A stretch of DNA of 6,287 nt from Opitutia bacterium (lineage in GTDB: Bacteria > Verrucomicrobiota > Verrucomicrobiia > Opitutales > Opitutaceae), in contig PMKA01000267.1 of the NCBI GenBank assembly GCA_003157575.1, forward strand, positions 5,931 to 12,217, given 5' to 3'. The position numbers were made by a program, and so were the translations under genes. Under the pieces are notes generated by a model. That model worked only from the letters and a program-made list of their open reading frames with translations. It was not told where the DNA came from and made no database searches. Position 1 is the stretch's first letter; each line of letters starts with the position of its first letter. Shown here piece by piece: positions 1-6,287 of the stretch.

Positions 1-54
1 CGAGGGGCTCACGCTCGCAGCTACGTTTGCGTTCCCGGCTACAGTTCAAATCAG

Positions 55-2226
55 TCAGCTCCGCTTCCGCTGATCCGTCTCACGGAGTTCCAGACGTTCC
101 GGACCCTTTCGCGCCGCCGCAGGCTCTCCGTCCGATTTCTTCCGATGTTCGTGGCCGGAATCGCTATAGTACGCGTAGTTCTTCGTGTAATACCCGTAAT
201 CGTCGCCCGCGCCTTCCGGCACCTGGCTGAGCACGACGCCCAGGATCGGCGTCTTCAGGCCGTCAATGACCTGCCGGGCACGCATGACCATGCTCTGCGG
301 ATTGCGCCGGTGCTGGATCACGAGGACGACCCCGTCGGCCACGCTCGTCAACACGGACGCGTCGCTGATGCCTATGATCGGCGGCGAATCCAGAATGATC
401 CTGTCGTAACGGCCCTTGCACTCGGTGATGAACTCGCGGAGCCGGTTCACGTACAGAAGGCTCAGTGCGAAATTGGAGCCGTCGCCGCTCGCAAGAAAAT
501 CGAGCCCGGGACGGACTCCATGCCGGATCACGTCCTCCGGTCGCGCCCCCTTGAGCAGCACATCCACGAAGCCGGGCTCGCGCGACTGTCCGAAAAGCCG
601 GTGTTGCGTGGGCCTCCGCACGTCGGAGTCGACGAGCAGCACCTTCTCCCCTGCAATGGCCATGGAGGACGCGAGCTGGCGGGCGATCGTCGACTTGCCC
701 TCGCCCGGCCCCGCCGACAAGAGGACCAGCGTGGCGGGTTTGTTTGCGGGAAGCGCAAGATTGATGTTCGTCTGGAGCACCCGGAAAGGCTCGGTCTCCG
801 TCGGATCCTCCGGATTCAGCCGCGCCGGATGACGGCTGACGGGAATCACGCTCATGACCGGAAGCTGGAGCCGTCCCTCGACGTCCGCGACGGACCGGAA
901 GCTGTTGTCGAAATATTCGATCGCGATCGCGACGCCCACGCCCAGGAGCGAGCCGAGGACGCAGGCGAGGAGGATGTTCAGCCACCACACCGGCTTGCTC
1001 GGCCGGCGGGCCATCTCGCCCGCGTTGAGAATCTCGATCGTGCGCTTCGGCACCTGGAAATCGATCTCGCGCTGGCGCAGCGTGAGCTTGAGCGTGGTGA
1101 GCAGCCGCGTTTCGTCCTCAAGTTTCTGCGCGGCCTCCTCGAAGGGGCGCATGCGCTCCCGCGCGGACAGAATCTGATCAACCTTGGCCTTCGCCAGCTG
1201 GTCTTCCAGCTCGGCGACCCGCGCCCCGGCCTCCTTGAACGAAATCTCCAGCGACTGCTCGTAACCCTTGAGAAGTCCGTCCAGCTGCTCCCGGATCTTG
1301 GCCCGGTTCTCCGTCGCCCCCACGAGGTCGGGATGAGCCGACCCCAGGCGCGCCTTGAGGCGGGTCACCGTCTGGTCGGCGACCAGGAACGCCTGAAGCA
1401 GGTTCTGGATGTTCGTGTCCTGGATCAGCTCCGAGTTGACGAGCGTGAGGCGTTCATCGAAGGGGATGCTCTTGAAACGCTCCCATCGCGTCTTCCGCCC
1501 GATGGTGTCCACCCGGAGGGCAATGAGCGAATTCTGCATCTGGCGCAGCCTGTCGATCTCCATGTCGGAATAACGCGCATTCAGGTCGACCCCGGAGATG
1601 TTCAGGTCCTTGCGCAGCTTTTCGACCAGGTCCCTCTGCTTCGAGACGGCGTCCTCCTGGGCCGTCAGCTGCTTCTTGAGTTCATCCATCCCCTCGCGCT
1701 GGCCCGCGGTCGCGAAGTTGATTCGGTCCTCGGAGTAGACCCGCGCGATTTCGTTGGCCACTTTGGCAGCGAGCGCGGCGTCCCGCGCGTAAACGTTGAT
1801 CTCGATCACCGAGGTGCCGCGGCGCGACTCGACCTGCACCATCCGGTCCAGCAGATAGCGGAAGGTGACGCTGGTGGGCACCGGCTCGCCGTTGTTGATC
1901 TCCTGGCCGATGATCGCGTTCAGGCCCAGGTGCTCGATCACCGGCTCCAGGATCTTCTGCGACTGGATGGTCTCGAACTGGTCCTGGATAAAGGAGGGGT
2001 CGTAGTAGGAACTGCTCTGTGCCTGGAAGAGTTTCACCTCTCCCTCCGGTCTTTCGACGCGGATCTTCGCCGTCGAAAGATACCAGCGGGGCAGCATTGC
2101 GGTGACCGCCAGCGTCGTCAGAAGGACGAGCCCGACGATCAGCAGAATCAGCGCCTTGCGCAGGCGCACGATGTCAACAAAGTCGGTTAGAGGCGCGCGG
2201 TCTTTGTTTTCAAGAAAGGAGCCCAT
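55..2226 (-). CDS. Polysaccharide co-polymerase fused to BY-type tyrosine kinase (Wzc/GumC-ExoP type)
   Basis: The 723-residue protein joins a Wzz chain-length domain to a bacterial tyrosine kinase and would control polymer length and export at the inner membrane. A first membrane segment (about 25-45) is followed by the Wzz domain with FIQDQFETIQSQ (79-90) and a long charged, probably coiled-coil region (about 175-400). Then come the proline motif RRPSKPVWW (407-415) and a second membrane segment (about 414-436). The cytoplasmic kinase has Walker A SAGPGEGKST (504-513), Walker A' LLVDSDVRRP (530-539) and Walker B RIILDSPP (609-616). A tyrosine cluster, YGYYTKNYAYY (677-687), holds six Tyr, the expected autophosphorylation sites. 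Unusual points are EPFRVLQ (479-485), where the family's EX2RX2R motif would have a second Arg instead of Gln485, and a 36-residue charged tail after the tyrosines. The start is firm: an in-frame TAA lies 12 nt upstream and the next Met (44) is inside the membrane segment. The gene is separated from the barrel gene by 282 bp and may have its own promoter. The family call is very secure; a locus-specific name is not possible. Confidence 0.97.
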   Translation of the reverse strand: MGSFLENKDRAPLTDFVDIVRLRKALILLIVGLVLLTTLAVTAMLPRWYLSTAKIRVERPEGEVKLFQAQSSSYYDPSFIQDQFETIQSQKILEPVIEHLGLNAIIGQEINNGEPVPTSVTFRYLLDRMVQVESRRGTSVIEINVYARDAALAAKVANEIARVYSEDRINFATAGQREGMDELKKQLTAQEDAVSKQRDLVEKLRKDLNISGVDLNARYSDMEIDRLRQMQNSLIALRVDTIGRKTRWERFKSIPFDERLTLVNSELIQDTNIQNLLQAFLVADQTVTRLKARLGSAHPDLVGATENRAKIREQLDGLLKGYEQSLEISFKEAGARVAELEDQLAKAKVDQILSARERMRPFEEAAQKLEDETRLLTTLKLTLRQREIDFQVPKRTIEILNAGEMARRPSKPVWWLNILLACVLGSLLGVGVAIAIEYFDNSFRSVADVEGRLQLPVMSVIPVSRHPARLNPEDPTETEPFRVLQTNINLALPANKPATLVLLSAGPGEGKSTIARQLASSMAIAGEKVLLVDSDVRRPTQHRLFGQSREPGFVDVLLKGARPEDVIRHGVRPGLDFLASGDGSNFALSLLYVNRLREFITECKGRYDRIILDSPPIIGISDASVLTSVADGVVLVIQHRRNPQSMVMRARQVIDGLKTPILGVVLSQVPEGAGDDYGYYTKNYAYYSDSGHEHRKKSDGEPAAARKGPERLELRETDQRKRS

Positions 2227-2508
2227 GAGGTCTTGTTAGTGGAATGTCTGCCATGGCCCGCCAGCAAGCCAATTCCCCAGGAACCTGTCGGGCTTCGCCC
2301 TCCCCGTCTCCGCCAACCAGGCTCCGACGCGGCCCTTCAGGATTCAGCGGCCATGCCGTAGCTCTCTGGGCGAAGGCTGGCATGTTCCCAAGCAAATGCC
2401 TGGCGCCATCTGGGACGGATTTCCCCGGCCGGTTTCCATGCCGGCGATCTGGCCACGCGTCAGCGTAACGGCCGCCCACTCCCGCAGGTCGGACGCAGGG
2501 AACCGCCT
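2227..2508. other. 282-bp non-coding gap between barrel and kinase genes, likely regulatory
   Basis: This is the only long gap between genes in the window. I find no convincing gene in it on either strand. It contains several short dyads: GGGCTTCGCCC (2290-2300, 4-bp arms), GGCAT-N12-ATGCC (2379-2400), GCCGG-N8-CCGGC (2428-2445), and a bulged CCCGC/GCAGGG pair (2481-2500). None is followed by a T-run in the direction of transcription, so none is a clear intrinsic terminator. The gap also holds the candidate sigma-54 site at 2263-2278. The dyads about 100-220 bp upstream of that site lie where activator-binding sites usually sit, but no binding motif is recognisable. Confidence 0.6.
2263..2278 (-). 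promoter_or_regulatory. Candidate sigma-54 (-24/-12) promoter of the kinase gene
   Basis: Read on the minus strand the site is GGGGAATTGGCTTGCT. It has a GG at -24 (2277-2276), exactly ten bases, then GC at -12 (2265-2264), in a full TTGCT -12 box. Against TGGCAYRNNNNTTGCW it keeps the two G of the -24 box, the A after them, and all of TTGCW. It lacks the leading T, the C after GG, and the YR pair. With usual geometry transcription would begin near 2252, giving a leader of about 25 nt before the ATG at 2226. The presence of a sigma-54 activator three genes upstream makes this plausible, but one short match in a GC-rich gap could be chance. Confidence 0.45.
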
Positions 2509-3684
2509 TCAAAAATACAGGCGCATGTTCACGCCCACGCGCGACCGGAGCTGACCGCGGTTGGACATGTCCGAAGAGACATCGTCGTAATCGTAGGTCG
2601 CGCTCAGGGAAAGATTCTTGCGCGCAAGATAGGTGACCGCCACGCCCAGCCGGGTCGTGGTTTCGTCCACATTCACCTTGCCGGGACGCCCCTGCAGCGT
2701 CGACGGCTGCCAGGTGGCGGAGGCGGATGTGACGATTGTGGGCGTCAGCGCGTGCTGCACGTTGATGAAGAAACGGTTCATCTTCGTGTCCGTGAAAAGC
2801 GACGGATCGTCGGTCTCTTCCAGGGAATAGGTGTAGCCGCCGGAAACGAAGGACTGGTCCGAATAGTCGTAGCGGCACGTCAGCTCGGCGTAGGGCCCGG
2901 TGTTGTTCGGCTCGCCGCTGCGCCTCCGGTCCTCAAGGCCGACGCGCGTGGAAAGGGTGACCTTTTTGCCCAACGAATAATCGAGCCCTGTCAGCGCGAA
3001 GTCCGAATTCTTGTCGTTCGTGCCGCTGGAGTGGCTGTAATTGATGATCTGATGACGGTACTCTCCGACCACTGCGACGTCAGGGAGCGCCTTGTAGTTC
3101 AGCTCGAGCCCGGCGAGATGCTCCATCCGGTTGAGGCTGTGTGCGAGCCCGTCGTCGTTGTAAGCATAGACGATGTTGCGGTACTTCAGAACGGTGCCGA
3201 ACTTCGGCCCCAACGCGGTCGTGAACCGGCCGTCAAATTCATTCCAGGTGACCGACTGGTCGGTGTTGACCGGCTGGCCGGCCAGCAGCGACTCGGGGTT
3301 CTTGTCGACATGAAACCCGTCGGTCAGGTCAAGATTGCTCACATCGGTGAACGCGTGCGCCAGACGCAGCGCCACCTCGTGACTGAGCAGCGTCTTGTCG
3401 GTCGGACGCCTGTCGAAGTAGTCGAGCGTCGGCTTGTAAGAGGCCGACAAGAAGGTCTGTTTCTCCACCGATGCGTTGAACGCAAATTTCGGCGAGATCG
3501 AATAGACCATGCTGTCGATGGCCCCGGTCGCGGAGCCAAAGATATTGGTGTCGTAATAGGCGCCCGAATCAACGGTCACCGTGAGCGCCTCGCCCTGTTC
3601 CTGCTCCGGGATCGGGGCATAGACGGCCCGGGCCAACGCAGGAAAAATCAGAATGCCAATCCCCAACAGGCTCTTGTATGTCAT
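2509..3684 (-). CDS. Outer-membrane beta-barrel protein of an exopolysaccharide locus (EpsL-like)
   Basis: The 391-residue protein has a signal peptide (Lys4, hydrophobic core 6-16, likely cleavage near ALARA/VYA at 20-23). The mature part has many alternating polar/hydrophobic strands rich in Tyr, Thr, Ser and Asp, as in outer-membrane barrels. The first strand region has SGAYYDTNIFG (40-50), similar to the D-x-N-I motif in EpsL-type and related barrels. The protein ends RVGVNMRLYF, with a terminal Phe as expected for a BAM-recognised beta-signal. The spacing of strand-like stretches would suit roughly 14-18 strands, but I did not model this. One Cys (270) is present, and there is no lipobox. 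The start is fixed by an in-frame TAG 6 nt upstream of the ATG; no Shine-Dalgarno sequence is evident. By context it could take part in export or anchoring of the polysaccharide. No separate Wza-type (OPX) exporter lies in this window. The barrel class is well supported; the exact family and export role are inferred. Confidence 0.85.
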   Translation of the reverse strand: MTYKSLLGIGILIFPALARAVYAPIPEQEQGEALTVTVDSGAYYDTNIFGSATGAIDSMVYSISPKFAFNASVEKQTFLSASYKPTLDYFDRRPTDKTLLSHEVALRLAHAFTDVSNLDLTDGFHVDKNPESLLAGQPVNTDQSVTWNEFDGRFTTALGPKFGTVLKYRNIVYAYNDDGLAHSLNRMEHLAGLELNYKALPDVAVVGEYRHQIINYSHSSGTNDKNSDFALTGLDYSLGKKVTLSTRVGLEDRRRSGEPNNTGPYAELTCRYDYSDQSFVSGGYTYSLEETDDPSLFTDTKMNRFFINVQHALTPTIVTSASATWQPSTLQGRPGKVNVDETTTRLGVAVTYLARKNLSLSATYDYDDVSSDMSNRGQLRSRVGVNMRLYF

Positions 3685-3741
3685 AAGTCGCTAGGAAAGC
3701 CGAAGTAGGACAATAAAACCGCCGTGAGGCAATAATGATCT
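3685..3741. other. 57-bp AT-richer gap between membrane-protein and barrel genes
   Basis: The gap is visibly richer in A and T than the coding sequence on either side. Read on the minus strand it contains a GCC-TCAC-GGC mini-dyad followed by GGTTTTATT. The 3-bp stem is too short for a credible terminator. No sigma-54 spacing (GG-N10-GC) and no good sigma-70 pair is present on the minus strand. The barrel gene is most simply read as co-transcribed with the genes before it. Confidence 0.4.
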
Positions 3742-5532
3742 TTAGCGGAAGGGAAGAATCGAAGGATCGAGCAGCACGACGAGATTCTCCGCCAGCTTCT
3801 GCGGCCGTACCAGAGGGAACTCCGCCGGCATACGGCCCGTCACCAGCCCGGCATAAACCGGTCCCCAGCCCTGATATTTCTGAAAGCGCCCTTCCGGGGT
3901 CATTCCGTTCACGGCAAGCTGCGCGAAGAAAGGCCGGTCCAGGGTGGTCGGGGTCAGCAACAACAGCCCCACCGGCTGCTCCATGGCTATTGAGTAGAAA
4001 TCCCGGATTCGCTCCGGCTGCGCCCAGACCCGGTGACGTCCGTACCAAGCGAAGCCCGCGGGCACGTCGGCCATCACGCCCATCCCCTGCAATCCGCCCC
4101 GCTGGGCGATCTCCGCATGGATCCGCATGAACAGCGCCGGGTAATACGGCGGATAGTGGAAGTGCAAGCGCCGGGGTTCCATCAGGTCATGGGCCAGCGG
4201 CGCCGCCTGCACCGTCAGAAGAACCACAGCAGCGAGGAACGCATGCGCGTCCAGCCCGGGACTGCTCTCGACAAGGACAAAAAAGAAACCCGCGCCAAAG
4301 ATGAGAAGCTCGGGCAGCAGATAGTAAACCGGCAGCCGGAGGCTCTCGCCGGAATTGAGGAAGGGCTGGCAGGCCATCAGCAGGACCAGCGCCGCCGTGA
4401 AGACCCAGCGCATGCGGTTCGTTGAATCGCGCCGAAACCGGTACAGCAGGCCCGCCACAAAAAAGGCCGCCAGGAAATATCCCCCTCCAGACCAAAGCCG
4501 CTCCTTTACGTTCAGCTGGAGGGCGCTGAGCCCTTTGTTGCCAAGCTTGTTCAGGTCGAGCCTGGGCTGCTCGGTGGTGAAAAACGTCCGCTGGGCCGCT
4601 GGCTCTGCCGTCGGATCCCCTGCCTTGAGGGCAACATTCTGCCATGCCAGCCCCACCGGACTGCCGGTCAAACGCAGATTCCGAACGATCCAGGGTGTGC
4701 TCGGAACCAGGAAACCCGCCGCCACAAGGAGTAGCGCAACCCACTTCGACCGGCCCCGGAATCCGACCGCCGCATAACCGATGACAAGGGCCGCCATCAG
4801 CCCGGCGGAATATTCCGCCAGAAACAGGAGCGCGCCGACAACGCCCAGCGCAGGCCACCGCCAGCACGCGCCATGGTCCGGAAAAGCATCCCGGTCCCGT
4901 TCCGCCGCCTCCTCCTCAATCGCCGCCAGCAGCTGGAACGCCGCCAGGGCGAGAACCATCAGCAGCGGCAGCCCGTCCACCAGCACCACCTGCTGCCACA
5001 CCCCGACCGACAGCATCAACGCCAGCATGCCCACCCAGCCCACACGCTCGTCGAACAGTTTCCGGCCCAGCAGGAACGTCTGCCACGCGGCGATCCACAA
5101 CAGCACAACGTTGAGCACGAGCAGGAAGTAGTCGGCCGCAAAGCCGCCCAGTTGCGCCGTCGGCGCCGGCGGCGACGCAAACAGCGCCTCCCGCCACGCC
5201 GCCGGCAACACCCGCAGTCCTCCGGCGATCGCCATGCCGTAGAGCGGAGCGTAATGCACTTCCGGATACAGTCCCGCCCCCGGGCCCTCCGTCCTGCGCC
5301 GGGCCTCCATCAGCGCCGCGGTCTGCGGAAAGTTCACCAGCGTCGTGAAGCCCTGCCCCGCCGCAAGCTGGCGCCCCATGTCCGCCTGAAGCAGCGTCGT
5401 CTCCTGCGCCGGCCCGTGAAACTGCTTGTTGGCGGCCGTCACCGAGAGCAGCAGCAGGCCGAGCAGCACCACTGCGCGCCGGATCCAGCGCGCGCCTTCG
5501 CCCAGTTCCAGCCAATGGATCAGTTCTTGCAT
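3742..5532 (-). CDS. Polytopic membrane protein, probable GT-C (PMT/ArnT-like) glycosyltransferase
   Basis: The 596-residue protein is probably an inner-membrane glycosyltransferase that uses a lipid-linked sugar at the periplasmic face. I see about ten hydrophobic segments, roughly at residues 18-36, 93-110, 132-155, 163-184, 187-205, 227-257, 263-282, 351-364, 376-392, 400-421 and 430-446. A mainly hydrophilic C-terminal domain follows (about 451-596). GT-C-like signs are a large first external loop with LLQADMGRQLAAGQGFTT (47-64), the YAPLYGMAIAGGLR stretch (94-107), PWIVRNLRLTGSPVG (280-294), and LPVYYLLPELLIF (400-412). The usual acidic DE pair of loop 1 appears as Gln43-Glu44, so the catalytic residue is uncertain; Glu44, Asp51 or Glu91 are candidates. 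The start is fixed: an in-frame TGA lies 27 nt upstream with no other start codon between. No clear ribosome-binding site is visible. It sits 13 bp behind the activator gene and 57 bp ahead of the barrel gene. The membrane topology is sure, the GT-C call is fairly sure, and the sugar and acceptor are unknown. A non-catalytic membrane component is an alternative. Confidence 0.8.
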   Translation of the reverse strand: MQELIHWLELGEGARWIRRAVVLLGLLLLSVTAANKQFHGPAQETTLLQADMGRQLAAGQGFTTLVNFPQTAALMEARRRTEGPGAGLYPEVHYAPLYGMAIAGGLRVLPAAWREALFASPPAPTAQLGGFAADYFLLVLNVVLLWIAAWQTFLLGRKLFDERVGWVGMLALMLSVGVWQQVVLVDGLPLLMVLALAAFQLLAAIEEEAAERDRDAFPDHGACWRWPALGVVGALLFLAEYSAGLMAALVIGYAAVGFRGRSKWVALLLVAAGFLVPSTPWIVRNLRLTGSPVGLAWQNVALKAGDPTAEPAAQRTFFTTEQPRLDLNKLGNKGLSALQLNVKERLWSGGGYFLAAFFVAGLLYRFRRDSTNRMRWVFTAALVLLMACQPFLNSGESLRLPVYYLLPELLIFGAGFFFVLVESSPGLDAHAFLAAVVLLTVQAAPLAHDLMEPRRLHFHYPPYYPALFMRIHAEIAQRGGLQGMGVMADVPAGFAWYGRHRVWAQPERIRDFYSIAMEQPVGLLLLTPTTLDRPFFAQLAVNGMTPEGRFQKYQGWGPVYAGLVTGRMPAEFPLVRPQKLAENLVVLLDPSILPFR

Positions 5533-5545
5533 CGCGGGCGCCCGA

Positions 5546-6287
5546 TCAGCGGTCGATCACGTCGAGCTCCGGCCATTGCGCCAGCTTGCGGTGCAGGGTG
5601 CGGCGGCTGATTCCCATGAACCCGGCTGCGCGGGTGCGGTTGCCGCGCGCCTTGACCAGCGCTTCACGCAGGAGACGCTTCTCGTTCTCCTCCATCGAGA
5701 GCGGGTTGGCCGCGACGGCGGGACGGGGCGGCGACGTCTCCCCTGCGGGGGCCGCCTCTCCCCGGTATTTCGGCTCAAGATCAAATTCCGTCAGCTTTCC
5801 GCCCCGGTGCAGCACGACCGCATTCTCCACGAAATTCCGAAGCTCGCGGACATTGCCCGGCCATGCGTACGACTGAAGGCGGCGCATCGCGCCCGGCTCG
5901 ATGCCCAGCGGCGGAGCGTTGTTTTCCTCGCTGAAGATCTTGAGATAATGGTCGAGAAGCAGCGGCACGTCCTCGGGATGGTCGCGAAGGGGCGGCACCG
6001 TGATCCGCACCACATTCAGGCGGAAGAACAGGTCCTCGCGAAACGTGCCCTCCTTCACCATCTGGTCGAGATTCTTGTTCGTGGCCGCAACCAGTCGCAC
6101 GTCGAGCGGGATGAGCTTCATGCTGCCGATCCGCTCGATCGCCTTGGTCTCGAGAAACCGGAGCAGCTTCACCTGGGTCGCCAGCGAGACCTCGCCAATC
6201 TCGTCAAGGAACAGCGTCCCGCCGTCGGCCGCCTCAAACCGCCCCACACGCCGCTCGGTGGCCCCGGTAAAGGCGCCGCGTTCGTGG
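5546..6287 (-). CDS. Sigma-54-dependent NtrC-family transcriptional activator, C-terminal part
   Basis: This is an enhancer-binding protein that uses ATP hydrolysis to open promoter complexes of RNA polymerase-sigma-54. The gene runs off the right edge, and 246 residues are visible. They begin in the AAA+ domain with [13 protein letters not shown], which contains the sigma-54-contacting GAFTGA loop (visible residues 4-9). Next come Walker B GGTLFLDE (22-29), sensor I around AATN (67-70), the arginine-rich [12 protein letters not shown] stretch (82-93), and sensor [10 protein letters not shown] (142-149). A Pro/Ala-rich linker (about 173-196) leads to a Fis-type helix-turn-helix ending in [11 protein letters not shown] (about 225-235). 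Walker A and any N-terminal receiver or sensor domain lie outside the window, so the input signal is unknown. The GTG in the visible part is internal, not a start. The stop lies 13 bp before the glycosyltransferase-like gene, which suggests one operon and a local role in controlling polysaccharide genes. The activator role is certain from the motifs; a specific name such as PrsR cannot be assigned. Confidence 0.96.
   Translation of the reverse strand, partial: HERGAFTGATERRVGRFEAADGGTLFLDEIGEVSLATQVKLLRFLETKAIERIGSMKLIPLDVRLVAATNKNLDQMVKEGTFREDLFFRLNVVRITVPPLRDHPEDVPLLLDHYLKIFSEENNAPPLGIEPGAMRRLQSYAWPGNVRELRNFVENAVVLHRGGKLTEFDLEPKYRGEAAPAGETSPPRPAVAANPLSMEENEKRLLREALVKARGNRTRAAGFMGISRRTLHRKLAQWPELDVIDR

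Noticed and set aside
1..54. Possible start of a further minus-strand gene at the left edge
   Set aside because: There is no ATG on the minus strand. The GTG there has too little sequence left to support a reading frame.
145..2190. Long open frame on the plus strand, 681 codons, opposite the kinase gene
   Set aside because: It is exactly antisense to a gene with unmistakable Walker and tyrosine motifs. Its translation is rich in Arg, His, Gln and Asp with no domain or membrane logic, as expected for a shadow frame in GC-rich DNA.
2378..2394. TGGCATG followed by AAGCA on the plus strand, resembling a sigma-54 site
   Set aside because: Spacing is off by one, the -12 box is poor, and it would direct transcription into the 3' end of the barrel gene on the wrong strand.
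2391..2408. Second sigma-54-like sequence on the minus strand with TGGC and TTTGCT boxes
   Set aside because: The GG and GC are separated by 12 bases instead of 10, which RpoN tolerates poorly. It would also start transcription about 150 bp ahead of the gene.
2481..2500. Bulged hairpin just after the barrel stop codon as a transcription terminator
   Set aside because: The stem is only about five pairs with a bulge, and no T-run follows on the minus strand.
2210..2878. Minus-strand open frame spanning the intergenic gap and overlapping the 3' end of the barrel gene
   Set aside because: Most of it is an alternative frame of the barrel gene. The part in the gap lacks a start of its own with supporting signals and shows no domain, so it is more likely stop-free GC-rich sequence than a gene.
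2752..3708. Plus-strand open frame of 318 codons opposite the barrel gene
   Set aside because: The minus-strand protein has a signal peptide and a C-terminal beta-signal. The plus-strand translation has no recognisable features.
3711..3730. GCC-TCAC-GGC followed by TTTTATT as a terminator between membrane-protein and barrel genes
   Set aside because: A 3-bp stem cannot form a stable terminator hairpin, and the T stretch is interrupted.
4873..5610. Plus-strand open frame of 245 codons crossing the regulator/membrane-protein junction
   Set aside because: It lies antisense to two well-supported genes, and its translation is almost wholly Arg/Gln/His, a composition artefact.

Overview
The window is a GC-rich stretch carrying four genes, all on the minus strand, so transcription runs from high to low coordinates. 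It reads as part of an exopolysaccharide or capsule locus of a Gram-negative (diderm) bacterium. The outer-membrane barrel with a C-terminal aromatic residue, the polysaccharide co-polymerase fused to a BY-kinase, and the sigma-54 activator all point to a diderm. The style of the proteins, and the absence of clear Shine-Dalgarno sequences, would fit a Verrucomicrobiota/PVC-type genome. That is an impression, not a demonstration, and a proteobacterial or acidobacterial source cannot be excluded.

Layout in transcription order. (1) 6287-5546: the C-terminal part of an NtrC-type sigma-54 activator, entering from the right edge at the GAFTGA loop and ending with a Fis-type helix-turn-helix. (2) 5532-3742: a multi-spanning membrane protein of the GT-C glycosyltransferase type, 13 bp behind the regulator and very likely co-transcribed with it. 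(3) 3684-2509: a signal-peptide-bearing outer-membrane beta-barrel protein, 57 bp further on. (4) After a 282-bp non-coding gap, 2226-55: a 723-residue Wzz/Wzc-type chain-length regulator with a cytoplasmic tyrosine-kinase domain. The last 54 bases (1-54) hold no recognisable gene.

How the parts could work together: the GT-C protein would transfer a sugar from a lipid carrier on the periplasmic side. The co-polymerase/kinase would control chain length and export from the inner membrane through phosphorylation of its tyrosine cluster. The barrel would serve at the outer membrane, as EpsL-like proteins are thought to do in other EPS loci. The activator suggests RpoN-dependent control, and the gap in front of the kinase gene holds a sequence with correct GG-N10-GC spacing for a sigma-54 promoter, placed 25 nt ahead of the start codon by the usual geometry. 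This is the most useful regulatory lead in the window.

Points that depart from family norms: Gln replaces the second Arg of the BY-kinase EX2RX2R motif; a 36-residue charged tail follows the tyrosine cluster; and the GT-C protein has Gln-Glu where a DE pair is usual. I see no wholly new system here, no mobile element, no RNA gene and no CRISPR array.
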